Positions 1-7,012 of a stretch of DNA of 11,420 nucleotides are shown here, piece by piece. Numbering within the stretch: the stretch's first letter is position 1; each line of letters opens with the position of its first letter. A model generated the notes under the pieces. The model had not been told where the DNA came from. It saw only the letters and a program-made list of their open reading frames with translations, and made no database searches. A program made the position numbers and the translations under genes. Location of the stretch: assembly GCA_003646715.1 (NCBI GenBank), contig QMLL01000023.1, forward strand, positions 1 through 11,420, in the 5' to 3' direction. This DNA comes from Deltaproteobacteria bacterium (lineage in GTDB: Bacteria; Desulfobacterota; Syntrophobacteria; B119-G9).

Positions 1-405
1 TTCACCTATTTTGCTCGTTATATCAAAGTCCATTGACCAGGCCGCATCAACCTTGTCTTTTCCTTCTGAACCCGCTCTTTTCGCATTATCATCGTTGTTA
101 ATGGTTCCTTGAGCGACCATGGTAATATCAGCGGCAAATTCCAGATTACCCAGCGCTTTTTTTATTCCACTTACTTCTTCCTTTGCTTTTTCCAGTTCCT
201 GTTGCTTTGCTTCTAGTTGCTGCTCTTTTGCCTCGTATTTCTGGAGTTTCTTTTCAAGCTGCTCCACCCTCTGACGAAGTTCTTTTGTAACTCGGAGCAA
301 TTCTTTCAGCTCTGTGGCGTTGTTTTCATCTGCAGAAGCTGACGCTACCATAACAAACAACAACGAAAGCAATAAGACCAAAAACAACCATCTGTTCATC
401 TTCAT
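1..405 (-). CDS. Porin-like outer-membrane protein with N-terminal coiled coil, partial (C-terminus off left edge)
   Basis: An open frame of 135 codons runs off the left edge, so only the N-terminus is seen. The ATG at 405 follows a strong ribosome binding site (GGAGG, 5 nt spacing). Residues 1-25 form a Sec signal peptide: a basic start (MKMNR), a Leu/Val-rich core and a likely cleavage after ASASA. Residues 30-85 are rich in Lys, Glu and Gln with heptad-like leucines (LKELL, QLEKKLQ, ELEKAKEEV), a probable periplasmic coiled coil. From about residue 90 the sequence (FAADITMVAQGTINND, then AAWSMDFDITSKIG) looks like the first strands of a porin barrel. Signal peptide, coiled coil and barrel is an arrangement known from porin-like proteins of anaerobic Gram-negatives. 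The substrate cannot be told. It lies 61 nt downstream of the histidine kinase on the same strand; I see no clear promoter in that gap. It could also be another secreted coiled-coil protein. Confidence 0.75.
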   Translation of the reverse strand, partial: MKMNRWLFLVLLLSLLFVMVASASADENNATELKELLRVTKELRQRVEQLEKKLQKYEAKEQQLEAKQQELEKAKEEVSGIKKALGNLEFAADITMVAQGTINNDDNAKRAGSEGKDKVDAAWSMDFDITSKIGE

Positions 406-466
406 AGCTTCCTCCTTATAAAAACTTGACAAAATTCATAACATCTAAGGGAGAGTCATTTGTTAT

Positions 467-1375
467 TTACGAAGCTATAATGGGGATAAACACCTCTATA
501 GTTGTGCCGACCCCACACTCGCTAACAACATCAATCCATCCCCCCCTATTCTTCACGACAGAGTAAACAATGGAAAGCCCCCAACCTCTTGAAGTCTCTT
601 GAGATTTAGTTGTAAACATAGGATCAAATATCTTACTTCTAATTGGTGGTGGTATGCCTTTTCCTGTATCTTCGACTCTTAGTGTTGCAAACATACCGGG
701 ATATGCATTTCCGTGAAGTTTGCAATACTCCATATCCACCCTTTTGCGCGTGACAGTGAGTCTTATGGTTCCCGGGCCTTCTATTGCTTCTACGGCATTA
801 CTTAAGAGATTTGTCAGGATTCGCCAGAGTTCATCCAGCGTTAGCCTAACCGGAAGCAAATCTGCCTGAGGTTCATATTTAAGTTCTATCTTTTCTGGAA
901 GCGAAATTTCATAAGTCTTGAGACATGCTTCAATCTCGGCAATCAGGTCAATTTCAGGAAGGTTTCCGGTAGACGAAGCATCCCCCAAAATAGCCAATTT
1001 CTCCAACAAACTTTCAATCCGCATCCCTATTTGCTCAATATTTTGGCAGGAATTTGCTACTTCTTGTTTGCTCCCTGCAATTTTCTTTATCTTTAGTGTA
1101 TTCGCCAGAATAACAACGAGGAGGTTCCTCAGGTCGTGCGCAAGACCTTGAGCCAACGATCTTATCGACTCCATTTTTTGAACTTCCACAAATTCTGTCA
1201 ACGCATGCTCCGTACAATCCACTACATGCCTCATTTGCTCTAAAAAAAGCCTTATTCTCTGGCAGGATTTATCCAACATGCAAAGATTCAGGCTGTTTGG
1301 AAAGGACTTTTCTAATCGTCTCTCAGAATTTTCTATTTGACGTTTTCCAATAATCTTACATCTTGAACCAATCAT
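467..1375 (-). CDS. Soluble sensor histidine kinase without recognisable sensor domain
   Basis: A 302-residue histidine kinase. The H-box GLAHDLRNLL carries the phospho-acceptor His80. The ATPase domain shows the N-box (NLLSNAVEAI, near 189-198), the G1 box DTGKGIP (236-242), the F-box FDPMFTTK (250-257) and the G2 box GWGLSIV (264-270), so the catalytic core looks complete. No membrane segment or PAS domain is visible. The roughly 65 residues before the H-box are helical, with several Cys (6, 32, 38, 54), and no known sensor fold is recognised. The start at 1375 is preferred because GGAG lies 6 nt upstream; an in-frame ATG at 1462 would add 29 residues but has a weak ribosome binding site. 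No response regulator is in the window. The gene follows the feo genes on the same strand after a 96-nt gap, so membership of that operon is possible but unproven. The kinase call is secure; the signal is unknown. Confidence 0.9.
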   Translation of the reverse strand: MIGSRCKIIGKRQIENSERRLEKSFPNSLNLCMLDKSCQRIRLFLEQMRHVVDCTEHALTEFVEVQKMESIRSLAQGLAHDLRNLLVVILANTLKIKKIAGSKQEVANSCQNIEQIGMRIESLLEKLAILGDASSTGNLPEIDLIAEIEACLKTYEISLPEKIELKYEPQADLLPVRLTLDELWRILTNLLSNAVEAIEGPGTIRLTVTRKRVDMEYCKLHGNAYPGMFATLRVEDTGKGIPPPIRSKIFDPMFTTKSQETSRGWGLSIVYSVVKNRGGWIDVVSECGVGTTIEVFIPIIAS

Positions 1376-1471
1376 TATTTTCTCCAATCTGATATACTTA
1401 AGGTTGATTAAACACTCTGGAGTATTTCTTTTCTTGCAAATTCTACTCTTTTCAACTATCATCGAGCCGCT

Positions 1472-1669
1472 CTATTTGGTGCATTCATCCGTTTCTTCAC
1501 CTGTAGTACATGGAATGTCTTGGTGCCACCAGTACCCCTCATCATTCAAAAACGGACAGGAGCCATTCGCACATTTACATCCCTTTTCCCCGGTTAACGC
1601 TAAGTAAATCCCCCTAATTAGTACCGAGAGTGCTATTGCTACTATTCCGATAACTATAATAATCTGCAT
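1472..1669 (-). CDS. FeoB-associated Cys-rich membrane protein
   Basis: A 65-residue protein with one N-terminal membrane helix (about residues 2-27, IIIVIGIVAIALSVLIRGIY) and a short Cys-rich tail: C-x-C-x4-C (GCKCANGSCPF) followed by two more Cys (PCTTG, ECTK). This matches the FeoB-associated Cys-rich membrane protein family, whose members sit next to feoB and resemble the role of FeoC in other bacteria; the biochemical function is not established. The start at 1669 is chosen because GGGAG lies about 7 nt upstream. A longer reading from 1693 would overlap the end of feoB and adds only MGLSREIK. It begins 10 nt after the feoB stop, so the two are almost certainly co-transcribed. The tail could bind iron or guard a Cys in FeoB; that is inference. 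Confidence 0.88.
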   Translation of the reverse strand: MQIIIVIGIVAIALSVLIRGIYLALTGEKGCKCANGSCPFLNDEGYWWHQDIPCTTGEETDECTK

Positions 1670-1679
1670 CTTTATCTCC

Positions 1680-4130
1680 CTACTTAAACCCAATCTCTAG
1701 GATTGAGCCTATTTGATACACACTAGCTGTGATAATCCAGGCAAGTACGGTGAGACCAACAAGCTGAACCATAGCCCACTTCCAAGAGTTGGTCTCTCTC
1801 TTGGTGATTGCTATTGTAGCCATACACGGAGCACTGATGAGGCAAAAGAGCATAATGCAAAATCCAATTAGAGGATTATAGCTAGCTTGCAAGCGCTTTC
1901 TCAGGGTTTCTGACTCTTCATCGGCCTCACCAACGGAATAGACAATTCCCATTTGAGCAACAAATACTTCCTTTGCTGCAAAAGCACCTATCAGCGCCGT
2001 ACCAATCCTCCAGTCGAAGCCCATTGGACGTAAGATCGGCTCCAATAGATGTCCGATCCTTCCTGCTAAAGAGTAAGCAAGCTCCTCTGCCTTTTTCTGA
2101 TTCTCAATTTCCATGAGACGTTCCTCGTATTGAGGTTTTATCTCTTCAAGATATGCAATAACGGCATCGTAAACCTTCGGATTGTTGCCCTTAATCTTCT
2201 CCAACGTATTAGCAAGTTGATCTTGAAGGGAACGATATTCAGCAGTCCCTTCTTCTATCCCTTGCACTTCAATCGTAGTCATGAACTGCTTTTTCGCTTC
2301 TTGAATCAAACTTTCCATCCGTACAATTTCATCTAACAGGTTCTTCCTTGTTGAAATTTCTCCTAAGGCGTCTTTATCCCCTTCCAGGATCGCTGCCATA
2401 ACTTGAGGATCAAGGGTTACTCCCAATTTCTCACCCAAGCTCCCCACTCTATTCAAATACTCAGTTTCTATTGAACTCAACATTTTCCCATAATCGTGTT
2501 CATAGACCGACTTCTTGGGATAATTAGTGGCAGCCCACAAAACAATAGATATTGCGAGAATTATGGTCCCAGCTTTTTTAAGATAAAGCCACGACCGTTC
2601 CCACACATGAATCAGAATTCCTCTCAGCGTGGGAAGTCTGTACGGCGGCAGTTCCATAACAAAGGGAGTGGAAGCTCCCTTGAAAAGGGTCGAACGAATT
2701 ACCTTTGCCATGATTATTGCCATGAGGATCCCAACTACATAGATTGTCCACAACATTGGACCATATAATTTCGTTGGGAAGAAAGCAGGTATAATGAGAG
2801 CGTATATGGGCAGTCGTGCCCCACAGCTCATAAGCGGGGTAACCAAAATGGTGGTAAGCCGGTCTTTTTCATTCTCAAGGGTTCTGGTAGCCATAATTGC
2901 CGGTATCGAACAACCGAAACCGATTAACATGGGAATAAAACTTTTCCCGTGCAGCCCAATTTTGTGCATTACCCTGTCCATGATAAAGGCCGCACGCGCC
3001 ATGTAACCTGAGTCTTCCAGCACCGCAATAGCGAGAAAAAGGAGCAAAATGTTTGGGAGGAAGACAACAACACCTCCGACTCCTCCTATAATTCCATCAA
3101 TCAGAAGCGACTTTAGGGCACTCTCAGAGCCCGCTGGCCACCAACTTGCAACAATTTCACTGAGCCAGCCAAATAAGTTCTCAATCCAACCCATAGGAGG
3201 ATCACCAAGTGTAAAAGTAAGTTGAAAAACCAGATACATAAGCCCCAGGAATATTGGGATACCCAGAACTCTATTAGTGACAATAGAATCAATACGGTCA
3301 GACATTGTATACCTGGATTCAACGGTACTTCGGACAGCTTCCTGGCAAGCGCCGGATATAAACCCATAGCGACGATCAGCAAGAATTATCTCTGGCGGAT
3401 CCCCAAAAAGTTTCTCAAGGCGGCGAGCCCTTTCATCAACTTCCGAAAGAACCTCTTGCGAGTTAAATAGTCTCCTGACCTCTTCATCGTTTTCAAGAAG
3501 TTTAATTGCAACCCACCTTGCTCCGTATTTTCTGCACTCGTTTTTCTTTTTTTCCGATATTATCTTCTCAATGTTGTTTATTTCATTCTCCAGCTCTTTT
3601 CCGTAGTTGATTGGCATGTGTTTTTTCTTGAATTTCCCAGTAGCAACCGCAATAATGGCTTCGAGAAGTTCATCCATTCCTTTGCCCCTATTTCCTACTG
3701 TCGGTATTACCGGTGCCCCGAAGAAATGGGAAAGCTTCTCTAAATCAAATTTAATCCCTCTGGCTTTTGCTACATCTGCCATATTGAGCGCTAGCACCAA
3801 CGGAACTCCCAGTTCCATGAACTGTGTTGTAAGGTAGAGATTTCTCTGAAGATTTGAAGCATCCAATATGTCCACAATCACATCCGGTTTCTCTTCTATT
3901 ATGAAATTTCTTGCAATGATCTCTTCGGTAGAGTAAGCGGTGAGGCTGTAGGTGCCAGGCAAATCTACTATCTTGATTTCGTATTCTTGGTATCTACACA
4001 CTCCTTCCTTTTTCTCTACGGTTACACCCGGATAATTTCCTACGTGTTGCCTGGTTCCGGTTAGATTGTTAAAAATTGTTGTTTTTCCGGAGTTAGGATT
4101 TCCCGCTAGAGCAACAGTTATTTTCTTCAT
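1680..4130 (-). CDS. feoB: Ferrous iron transporter FeoB
   Basis: Inner-membrane Fe(II) uptake protein of 816 residues. The N-terminal G domain has G1 GNPNSGKT (10-17), the switch region VGNYPGVTVE (30-39), G3 DLPG (56-59) and G4 NMAD (116-119). A helical spacer follows to about 280. The membrane core has two conserved repeats: gate segment with FGCSIPA (Cys407) and SCGARLP (Cys436), then a second half with AAKEVFVAQMG (718-728) and CLISAPCMATI. A hydrophilic, Glu/Lys-rich stretch of about 150 residues (roughly 538-690) separates the two halves, making the protein longer than the E. coli form. The start at 4130 has GGAGG upstream and gives the canonical MKKITVALAGN opening; an ORF start at 4163 would add 11 residues across that ribosome binding site. 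It lies 75 nt after feoA, with its own likely promoter and operator in that gap. Confidence 0.98.
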   Translation of the reverse strand: MKKITVALAGNPNSGKTTIFNNLTGTRQHVGNYPGVTVEKKEGVCRYQEYEIKIVDLPGTYSLTAYSTEEIIARNFIIEEKPDVIVDILDASNLQRNLYLTTQFMELGVPLVLALNMADVAKARGIKFDLEKLSHFFGAPVIPTVGNRGKGMDELLEAIIAVATGKFKKKHMPINYGKELENEINNIEKIISEKKKNECRKYGARWVAIKLLENDEEVRRLFNSQEVLSEVDERARRLEKLFGDPPEIILADRRYGFISGACQEAVRSTVESRYTMSDRIDSIVTNRVLGIPIFLGLMYLVFQLTFTLGDPPMGWIENLFGWLSEIVASWWPAGSESALKSLLIDGIIGGVGGVVVFLPNILLLFLAIAVLEDSGYMARAAFIMDRVMHKIGLHGKSFIPMLIGFGCSIPAIMATRTLENEKDRLTTILVTPLMSCGARLPIYALIIPAFFPTKLYGPMLWTIYVVGILMAIIMAKVIRSTLFKGASTPFVMELPPYRLPTLRGILIHVWERSWLYLKKAGTIILAISIVLWAATNYPKKSVYEHDYGKMLSSIETEYLNRVGSLGEKLGVTLDPQVMAAILEGDKDALGEISTRKNLLDEIVRMESLIQEAKKQFMTTIEVQGIEEGTAEYRSLQDQLANTLEKIKGNNPKVYDAVIAYLEEIKPQYEERLMEIENQKKAEELAYSLAGRIGHLLEPILRPMGFDWRIGTALIGAFAAKEVFVAQMGIVYSVGEADEESETLRKRLQASYNPLIGFCIMLFCLISAPCMATIAITKRETNSWKWAMVQLVGLTVLAWIITASVYQIGSILEIGFK

Positions 4131-4170
4131 GACAATTTGCCACCTCCACAATAAATTAAGCATTCCTTAT

Positions 4171-4200
4171 ATTATTAGGCTAACCTAACATACATGACAA
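4171..4200 (-). promoter_or_regulatory. Putative feoB promoter
   Basis: On the minus strand TTGTCA (4195-4200) is separated by 18 nt from AATAAT (4171-4176), each a 5/6 match to the sigma70 consensus. It lies in the 75-nt gap between feoA and feoB, and a DtxR-like palindrome covers the -10 and part of the spacer. This suggests feoB can be transcribed on its own as well as by read-through from dtxR-feoA. Start site not known. Confidence 0.55.
4175..4188. promoter_or_regulatory. DtxR-type iron operator upstream of feoB
   Basis: The perfect dyad TTAGG-CTAA-CCTAA. Extended to 19 bp (4170-4188) it matches the DtxR/IdeR consensus TTAGGTTAGSCTAACCTAA at 15 of 19 positions, the right arm being perfect and the outer left arm degenerate. 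It overlaps the putative feoB -10, so binding of iron-loaded repressor should block initiation. The likely binder is the repressor encoded at 4461-5222; that link is inference. Confidence 0.8.
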
Positions 4201-4205
4201 AAAAA

Positions 4206-4448
4206 TTATTCCACCATTATTTTATGCGTCACTCCACGCCCTAGAATCAGGCGACAATTTCCCACTTTTACGACAAAAGGGCCACGGAAAGAATTTCTTA
4301 CAACCTGTATCTCAGCCCCTGCCACCAATCCCATTGAAGCAAGACGGCACTGCAAACATCGTCCAGCATTAACCCCACAGAGCTTCACACGTTCCCCCTC
4401 ACCCACCATTGTCAGCGGAATTTGGCACTTTTCATTCTGCATCTTCAC
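4206..4448 (-). CDS. feoA: FeoA-domain protein
   Basis: An 80-residue SH3-like FeoA protein, the small cytoplasmic partner of FeoB. The FeoA pattern is clear: an N-terminal strand (GERVKLCGVNAG), then the RLASMGLVAGAEIQVV turn, and a C-terminal RLILGRGVTHKIMVE in place of the usual LALRREEA-type motif. It has five Cys (8, 24, 31, 34, 64), more than typical, including CLQC. The start is ambiguous: a GTG at 4448 with GGGAG 7 nt upstream, or the ATG two codons later at 4442 with a weaker AGG-type site. It begins 12 nt after the dtxR stop and its ribosome binding site lies on that stop, indicating a dtxR-feoA operon. The function of FeoA in iron transport is thought to be regulatory; the details are not settled. 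Confidence 0.92.
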   Translation of the reverse strand: MKMQNEKCQIPLTMVGEGERVKLCGVNAGRCLQCRLASMGLVAGAEIQVVRNSFRGPFVVKVGNCRLILGRGVTHKIMVE

Positions 4449-4460
4449 ACCTTTTCTCCC

Positions 4461-5222
4461 TTATATCTGAAGTTCCACGTCTATATTGGAAGCTTCTTCT
4501 TTCCGCAAAGATAAGTGATAACCTTTTATTTTCACCTCTATTGGATCTCCCAGGGGTGCAACCCTTTCAACCTCAACTAAGGCACCCGGAGTTATTCCCA
4601 TATCCACTATCCTCTTGTTAGCCTCACCTCGCCCCTTTATCTTGACTATTCTCCCCTTGCTATTTGGTTTCAATGCCGTGAGCGGAATAACCATTCCTTT
4701 TCCTCCTTTCATTTTCTTGTTTTTGTCTCTGAGCTCTTCCAAGCACAACTCAACACAGTGCTCACAATTATCCATTGTCTGTCCATGTTCACACTGGTAC
4801 CAAAAACCTCTAATCCACTTTTTCCCCCCTCTTGGACAAACTTCGATAAATTGCAAAAAACACACTAACTTTTCAAGGGCAGCAGGTGAGATAACATGTT
4901 CTACCTTGCAGGCACACTCCTCTGCTTCTTCTTCTTCAAGTGCAAGAACGTTCAAAAAAAATTCTTTCAAGACCTCGTGGCGTCTAACAATTTCTTCAGC
5001 AATTTTCCTTCCTTCAGATGTTAAAGTTATGATGTCGTAAGGAGCGTAGTTTATTAGCTTTTTCTCAGCCAGAGACCGCAAAGCACCGGTAACAGATGCG
5101 CCCTTAACTTTGAGTCGTTCCGCTATATCCTTTGCTCTTGCTGCTTGTTTTTCTTTGACTATGTGGAATATTGCTTCCAAATAATCTTCCAGGCTGGCAC
5201 TTAGGAAAACAGTAGAGTTCAT
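4461..5222 (-). CDS. DtxR/MntR-family iron-dependent repressor with Cys-rich linker and C-terminal FeoA-like domain
   Basis: A 253-residue metalloregulator. Residues 8-75 form the winged helix (SLEDYLEAIFHI, AKDIAERLKV, SVTGALRSLAEKKLI). Residues 76-125 form the dimerisation/metal domain. Possible metal ligands by family alignment are D13 and E16 (MntR-like EDYLE), H82, and C105-x2-E108-H109, which matches the DtxR C102-x2-E105-H106 pattern; a Cys here is usually associated with iron rather than manganese. A Cys-rich stretch follows (C129, C144, C153, C156, C160). Residues 178-253 are an SH3-like FeoA-type domain (ANKRIVDMGITPGALVEV, LSLRKEEA). ATG at 5222 has AAGGAGG 5 nt upstream. It heads the feo gene run, and a palindrome lies on its own promoter, so autorepression is likely. 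I infer iron sensing from the context; manganese cannot be excluded. Confidence 0.93.
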   Translation of the reverse strand: MNSTVFLSASLEDYLEAIFHIVKEKQAARAKDIAERLKVKGASVTGALRSLAEKKLINYAPYDIITLTSEGRKIAEEIVRRHEVLKEFFLNVLALEEEEAEECACKVEHVISPAALEKLVCFLQFIEVCPRGGKKWIRGFWYQCEHGQTMDNCEHCVELCLEELRDKNKKMKGGKGMVIPLTALKPNSKGRIVKIKGRGEANKRIVDMGITPGALVEVERVAPLGDPIEVKIKGYHLSLRKEEASNIDVELQI

Positions 5223-5236
5223 AATAGCCTCCTTAG

Positions 5237-5250
5237 TTAGGAATGCCTAA
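5237..5250. promoter_or_regulatory. DtxR-type operator upstream of dtxR-feoA
   Basis: The dyad TTAGG-AATG-CCTAA, with the same arms and spacing as the site before feoB but a different centre. It begins at the last base of the dtxR -10 hexamer and extends over the expected start of transcription, a classic repressor position. It fits autoregulation of the dtxR-feoA transcript. Confidence 0.78.
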
Positions 5251-5278
5251 TTATATTTGGCCATATAAACATTGTCAA
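5250..5278 (-). promoter_or_regulatory. Sigma70 promoter of dtxR-feoA
   Basis: On the minus strand a perfect TTGACA (5273-5278) is separated by 17 nt from a perfect TATAAT (5250-5255). The ideal hexamers and spacing, 28 nt upstream of the dtxR start codon and touching the operator, make this the best promoter in the window. A strong promoter held down by a repressor is typical of metal-uptake genes. Confidence 0.9.
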
Positions 5279-5287
5279 GAAAAAAAT

Positions 5288-5318
5288 ACCGTATATTACT
5301 CAAAAAACACTGTATATT
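5288..5318 (+). repeat. Two direct copies of AC(C/T)GTATATT, 21 bp apart
   Basis: The 10-mer at 5288-5297 recurs at 5309-5318 with one mismatch; the 7-mer GTATATT is identical. The 21-bp period is two helical turns, which places both copies on the same DNA face. They lie between the dtxR promoter and the CGGC-protein gene. They could be binding sites for a regulator, or chance in an AT-rich spacer. Confidence 0.35.
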
Positions 5319-5453
5319 CGAAGGATAAAGGTCTTGGCTTAGAAAAATATCTGACTAGTCCTAAAAAGGCTACGATTAAAGACACTTTTGTTTTATAATG
5401 AACATCAACGATGGATCCCAAGAACATATTTAAATCAAACAGGAGGGCACAGT

Positions 5454-5834
5454 ATGAAAAAGATAGGAATTATTCGATGTGAGAAGAACATGGATAGATG
5501 CCCCCTAACCAACTGTTTCCGCAGCCTGAAAAACAAAATAGAAGGGTTTAAGATTTATGAGGACTGCGAACTCATGGGGGTTTTTACCTGCCACTGCCCA
5601 GGAGAAAAAACGGAAGATCTTGCAAAAATCCTCAAAGCCAAAGGAGCCGAAGTAATCCATTTCTGCACCTGCACCTTCGCAAAGAAAACTTCTGAAGGCT
5701 GGGTAGCCAGAGACGGAGGATTTTGCGAGAACATCAACGAGATCATAGAAAAAGTTCACGAAGCCACGAGTTTGCCATGTGTGAAAGGCACAGCTCATCT
5801 TCCCAAAGGATACGAACTTCAGACCTGGGAATGA
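5454..5834 (+). CDS. CGGC-domain Cys-rich small protein
   Basis: A 126-residue protein with ten Cys. It resembles the CGGC domain family (proposed metal-binding, function unproven): C9-x6-C16-x4-C21-F near the start (RCEKNMDRCPLTNCF), then EL-MGVFTCHCPGE (C46, C48) where the family often has its CGGC-like segment, then the VIHFCTCTF strand (C71, C73), C91 and C109. The defining Cys-Gly-Gly-Cys tetrapeptide itself is not present. The start at 5454 is chosen because AGGAGGG lies 7 nt upstream; a longer reading from 5388 would place 22 unrelated residues across that site. The gene is divergent from dtxR and has a TATAAT at 5394-5399 with no good -35. Location next to iron genes suggests a metal or thiol role, but that is inference. 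Confidence 0.8.
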   Translation: MKKIGIIRCEKNMDRCPLTNCFRSLKNKIEGFKIYEDCELMGVFTCHCPGEKTEDLAKILKAKGAEVIHFCTCTFAKKTSEGWVARDGGFCENINEIIEKVHEATSLPCVKGTAHLPKGYELQTWE

Positions 5835-5870
5835 CTGCCTTTCTGATCACCGAAAACATCAGGCAATTTA

Positions 5871-5896
5871 TGCGGCAAGTCAAAAGACCTGCCGCA
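5871..5896. terminator. Hairpin between convergent genes, possible terminator
   Basis: TGCGGCA (5871-5877) pairs with TGCCGCA (5890-5896) and GTC with GAC, with one A-C mismatch and an AAAA loop. It sits in the 81-nt gap between the CGGC gene and the convergent DUF89 gene, where a terminator is expected. Neither side has a proper T-run, only a loose T-rich tail on the plus strand, so the call is weak. Confidence 0.4.
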
Positions 5897-5915
5897 GATC
5901 GTAAGTTTGTGTGTT

Positions 5916-6794
5916 TTAAGAAAATATTCGTTTCTTTGCTAAATCATCTTTCCGTACAGAGTACTTCAAAACAATATCACCTTTTTTTACACCGATGTTT
6001 CTTGCAATAACTTCACACTTTGCCTTGAACAGAAAAAATATAGGAACATCTACATCGGAGAGAGCTTCATAATTTCCCTGTCCTTTACTGATGATAAATT
6101 TTGAATCATAAAAAAGGTCTCGAAATTCTCCACTGCAGGTTTCAAGAATCGTCCCCGGGGCATCAGTTCCCGAAGATATAATGTCTGCTATTTCCCCGAT
6201 ACCTGCCTTGATGGCATCTTCGTATGTTTCGTCGTTTATGACCGGCATTCCCCGAACAACGTATTTGACTTTTTTACCGATCTTTTCTATTAGCACCCTG
6301 TCAAAGACACATTCTCCCGCATTATCACCCAGATATAGGACTTCCTCAGTATCATTCAAACATCTTTCGAATTCATCATAGTCACAAATCGCAAAATCTT
6401 TCTCCAAGACCTTTTCTACCTCTTCTGAAATGTCAAAGTTCCAGTTTGCACCAAAATCAATTACATTTCCGGCAATAGCGATTTTTATGGCAAGAAGCAA
6501 GTCATTGTCAGATTCCTCTACTTTCGCTTTTAAAGACGGATAAAGCCCAAGGGCAATTTTCGTACTTTCTTCTTTTATTTCTTTATACGGATCATTATTA
6601 CCGGTAATTTCACGTACTATTCGGTAAATTAAGCGGCCGGTCTCCGGAGGAGTGCTATCGAGAGGAATATCTTTTAGCATCATCCCCACTTTATCCAGGA
6701 CCCTCTTTATTTTCATTTCGTCGTCAGTGGCAATTCTTGCGGCTCTTAGCGCTTGAGACAAAAAGCACGGGAAACAGTCCAGGTAAGTTTTCAT
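5916..6794 (-). CDS. DUF89/ARMT1-like metal-dependent phosphatase
   Basis: A 292-residue protein of the DUF89 family (prokaryotic COG1578-like branch). Family members are Mn/Co/Ni-dependent phosphatases proposed to remove damaged or surplus sugar phosphates and related metabolites; the substrate here is unknown. Key features are the N-terminal C7-x2-C10 (LDCFPCFLSQALRAAR), the buried GNVIDFGAN segment (109-117), the central GDNAGE motif (156-161) with the likely metal ligand D157, RGMPVINDET (181-190), the GTDAPGT loop (209-215) and SKGQGNYE (236-243). All main motifs are present and the length is normal, so it should be active. ATG at 6794 has GGAGGAG 6 nt upstream. It is a single gene between divergent and convergent neighbours; no operon partner is in view. 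Confidence 0.92.
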   Translation of the reverse strand: MKTYLDCFPCFLSQALRAARIATDDEMKIKRVLDKVGMMLKDIPLDSTPPETGRLIYRIVREITGNNDPYKEIKEESTKIALGLYPSLKAKVEESDNDLLLAIKIAIAGNVIDFGANWNFDISEEVEKVLEKDFAICDYDEFERCLNDTEEVLYLGDNAGECVFDRVLIEKIGKKVKYVVRGMPVINDETYEDAIKAGIGEIADIISSGTDAPGTILETCSGEFRDLFYDSKFIISKGQGNYEALSDVDVPIFFLFKAKCEVIARNIGVKKGDIVLKYSVRKDDLAKKRIFS

Positions 6795-7012
6795 ATAGTT
6801 CTCCTCCCATGAAAATAGTACTTGTGATTTTTATTGTCATCTACTCGGTCCTGACATAAAATCTGAAAAAATTTATTATACCTAAAATTGTCAACAAAAA
6901 ACTGCAAGCGAATCTTTAGCGCATTCGTTAGTGGTAGTACAATATTGAATAAGCATACAGAAACCAGCTATTTTGTGAAAGCGTAATCGTTCAGTGGAGA
7001 AGGAGAAAAAAC

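Noticed and set aside
1381..1471. Terminator between the FeoB-associated gene and the histidine kinase.
   Set aside because: Only a weak 7-bp hairpin near 1411-1429 with no T-run; read-through cannot be excluded.
5388..5453. N-terminal extension of the CGGC protein from an ATG at 5388.
   Set aside because: The extra 22 residues cross a strong AGGAGGG site that serves the ATG at 5454, and they do not resemble the family.
6875..6894. TTGACA and TATAAT on the minus strand upstream of the DUF89 gene as a promoter.
   Set aside because: The hexamers are only 8 nt apart, far too close for sigma70. Each could belong to another promoter, but no good partner was found, so the divergent gap 6795-7012 is left without a promoter call.
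6909..6927. Short inverted repeat CGAAT/ATTCG in the DUF89-CoADR intergenic region as an operator.
   Set aside because: Only 5 bp per arm with a 9-nt spacer; this is expected by chance in a 218-nt gap.
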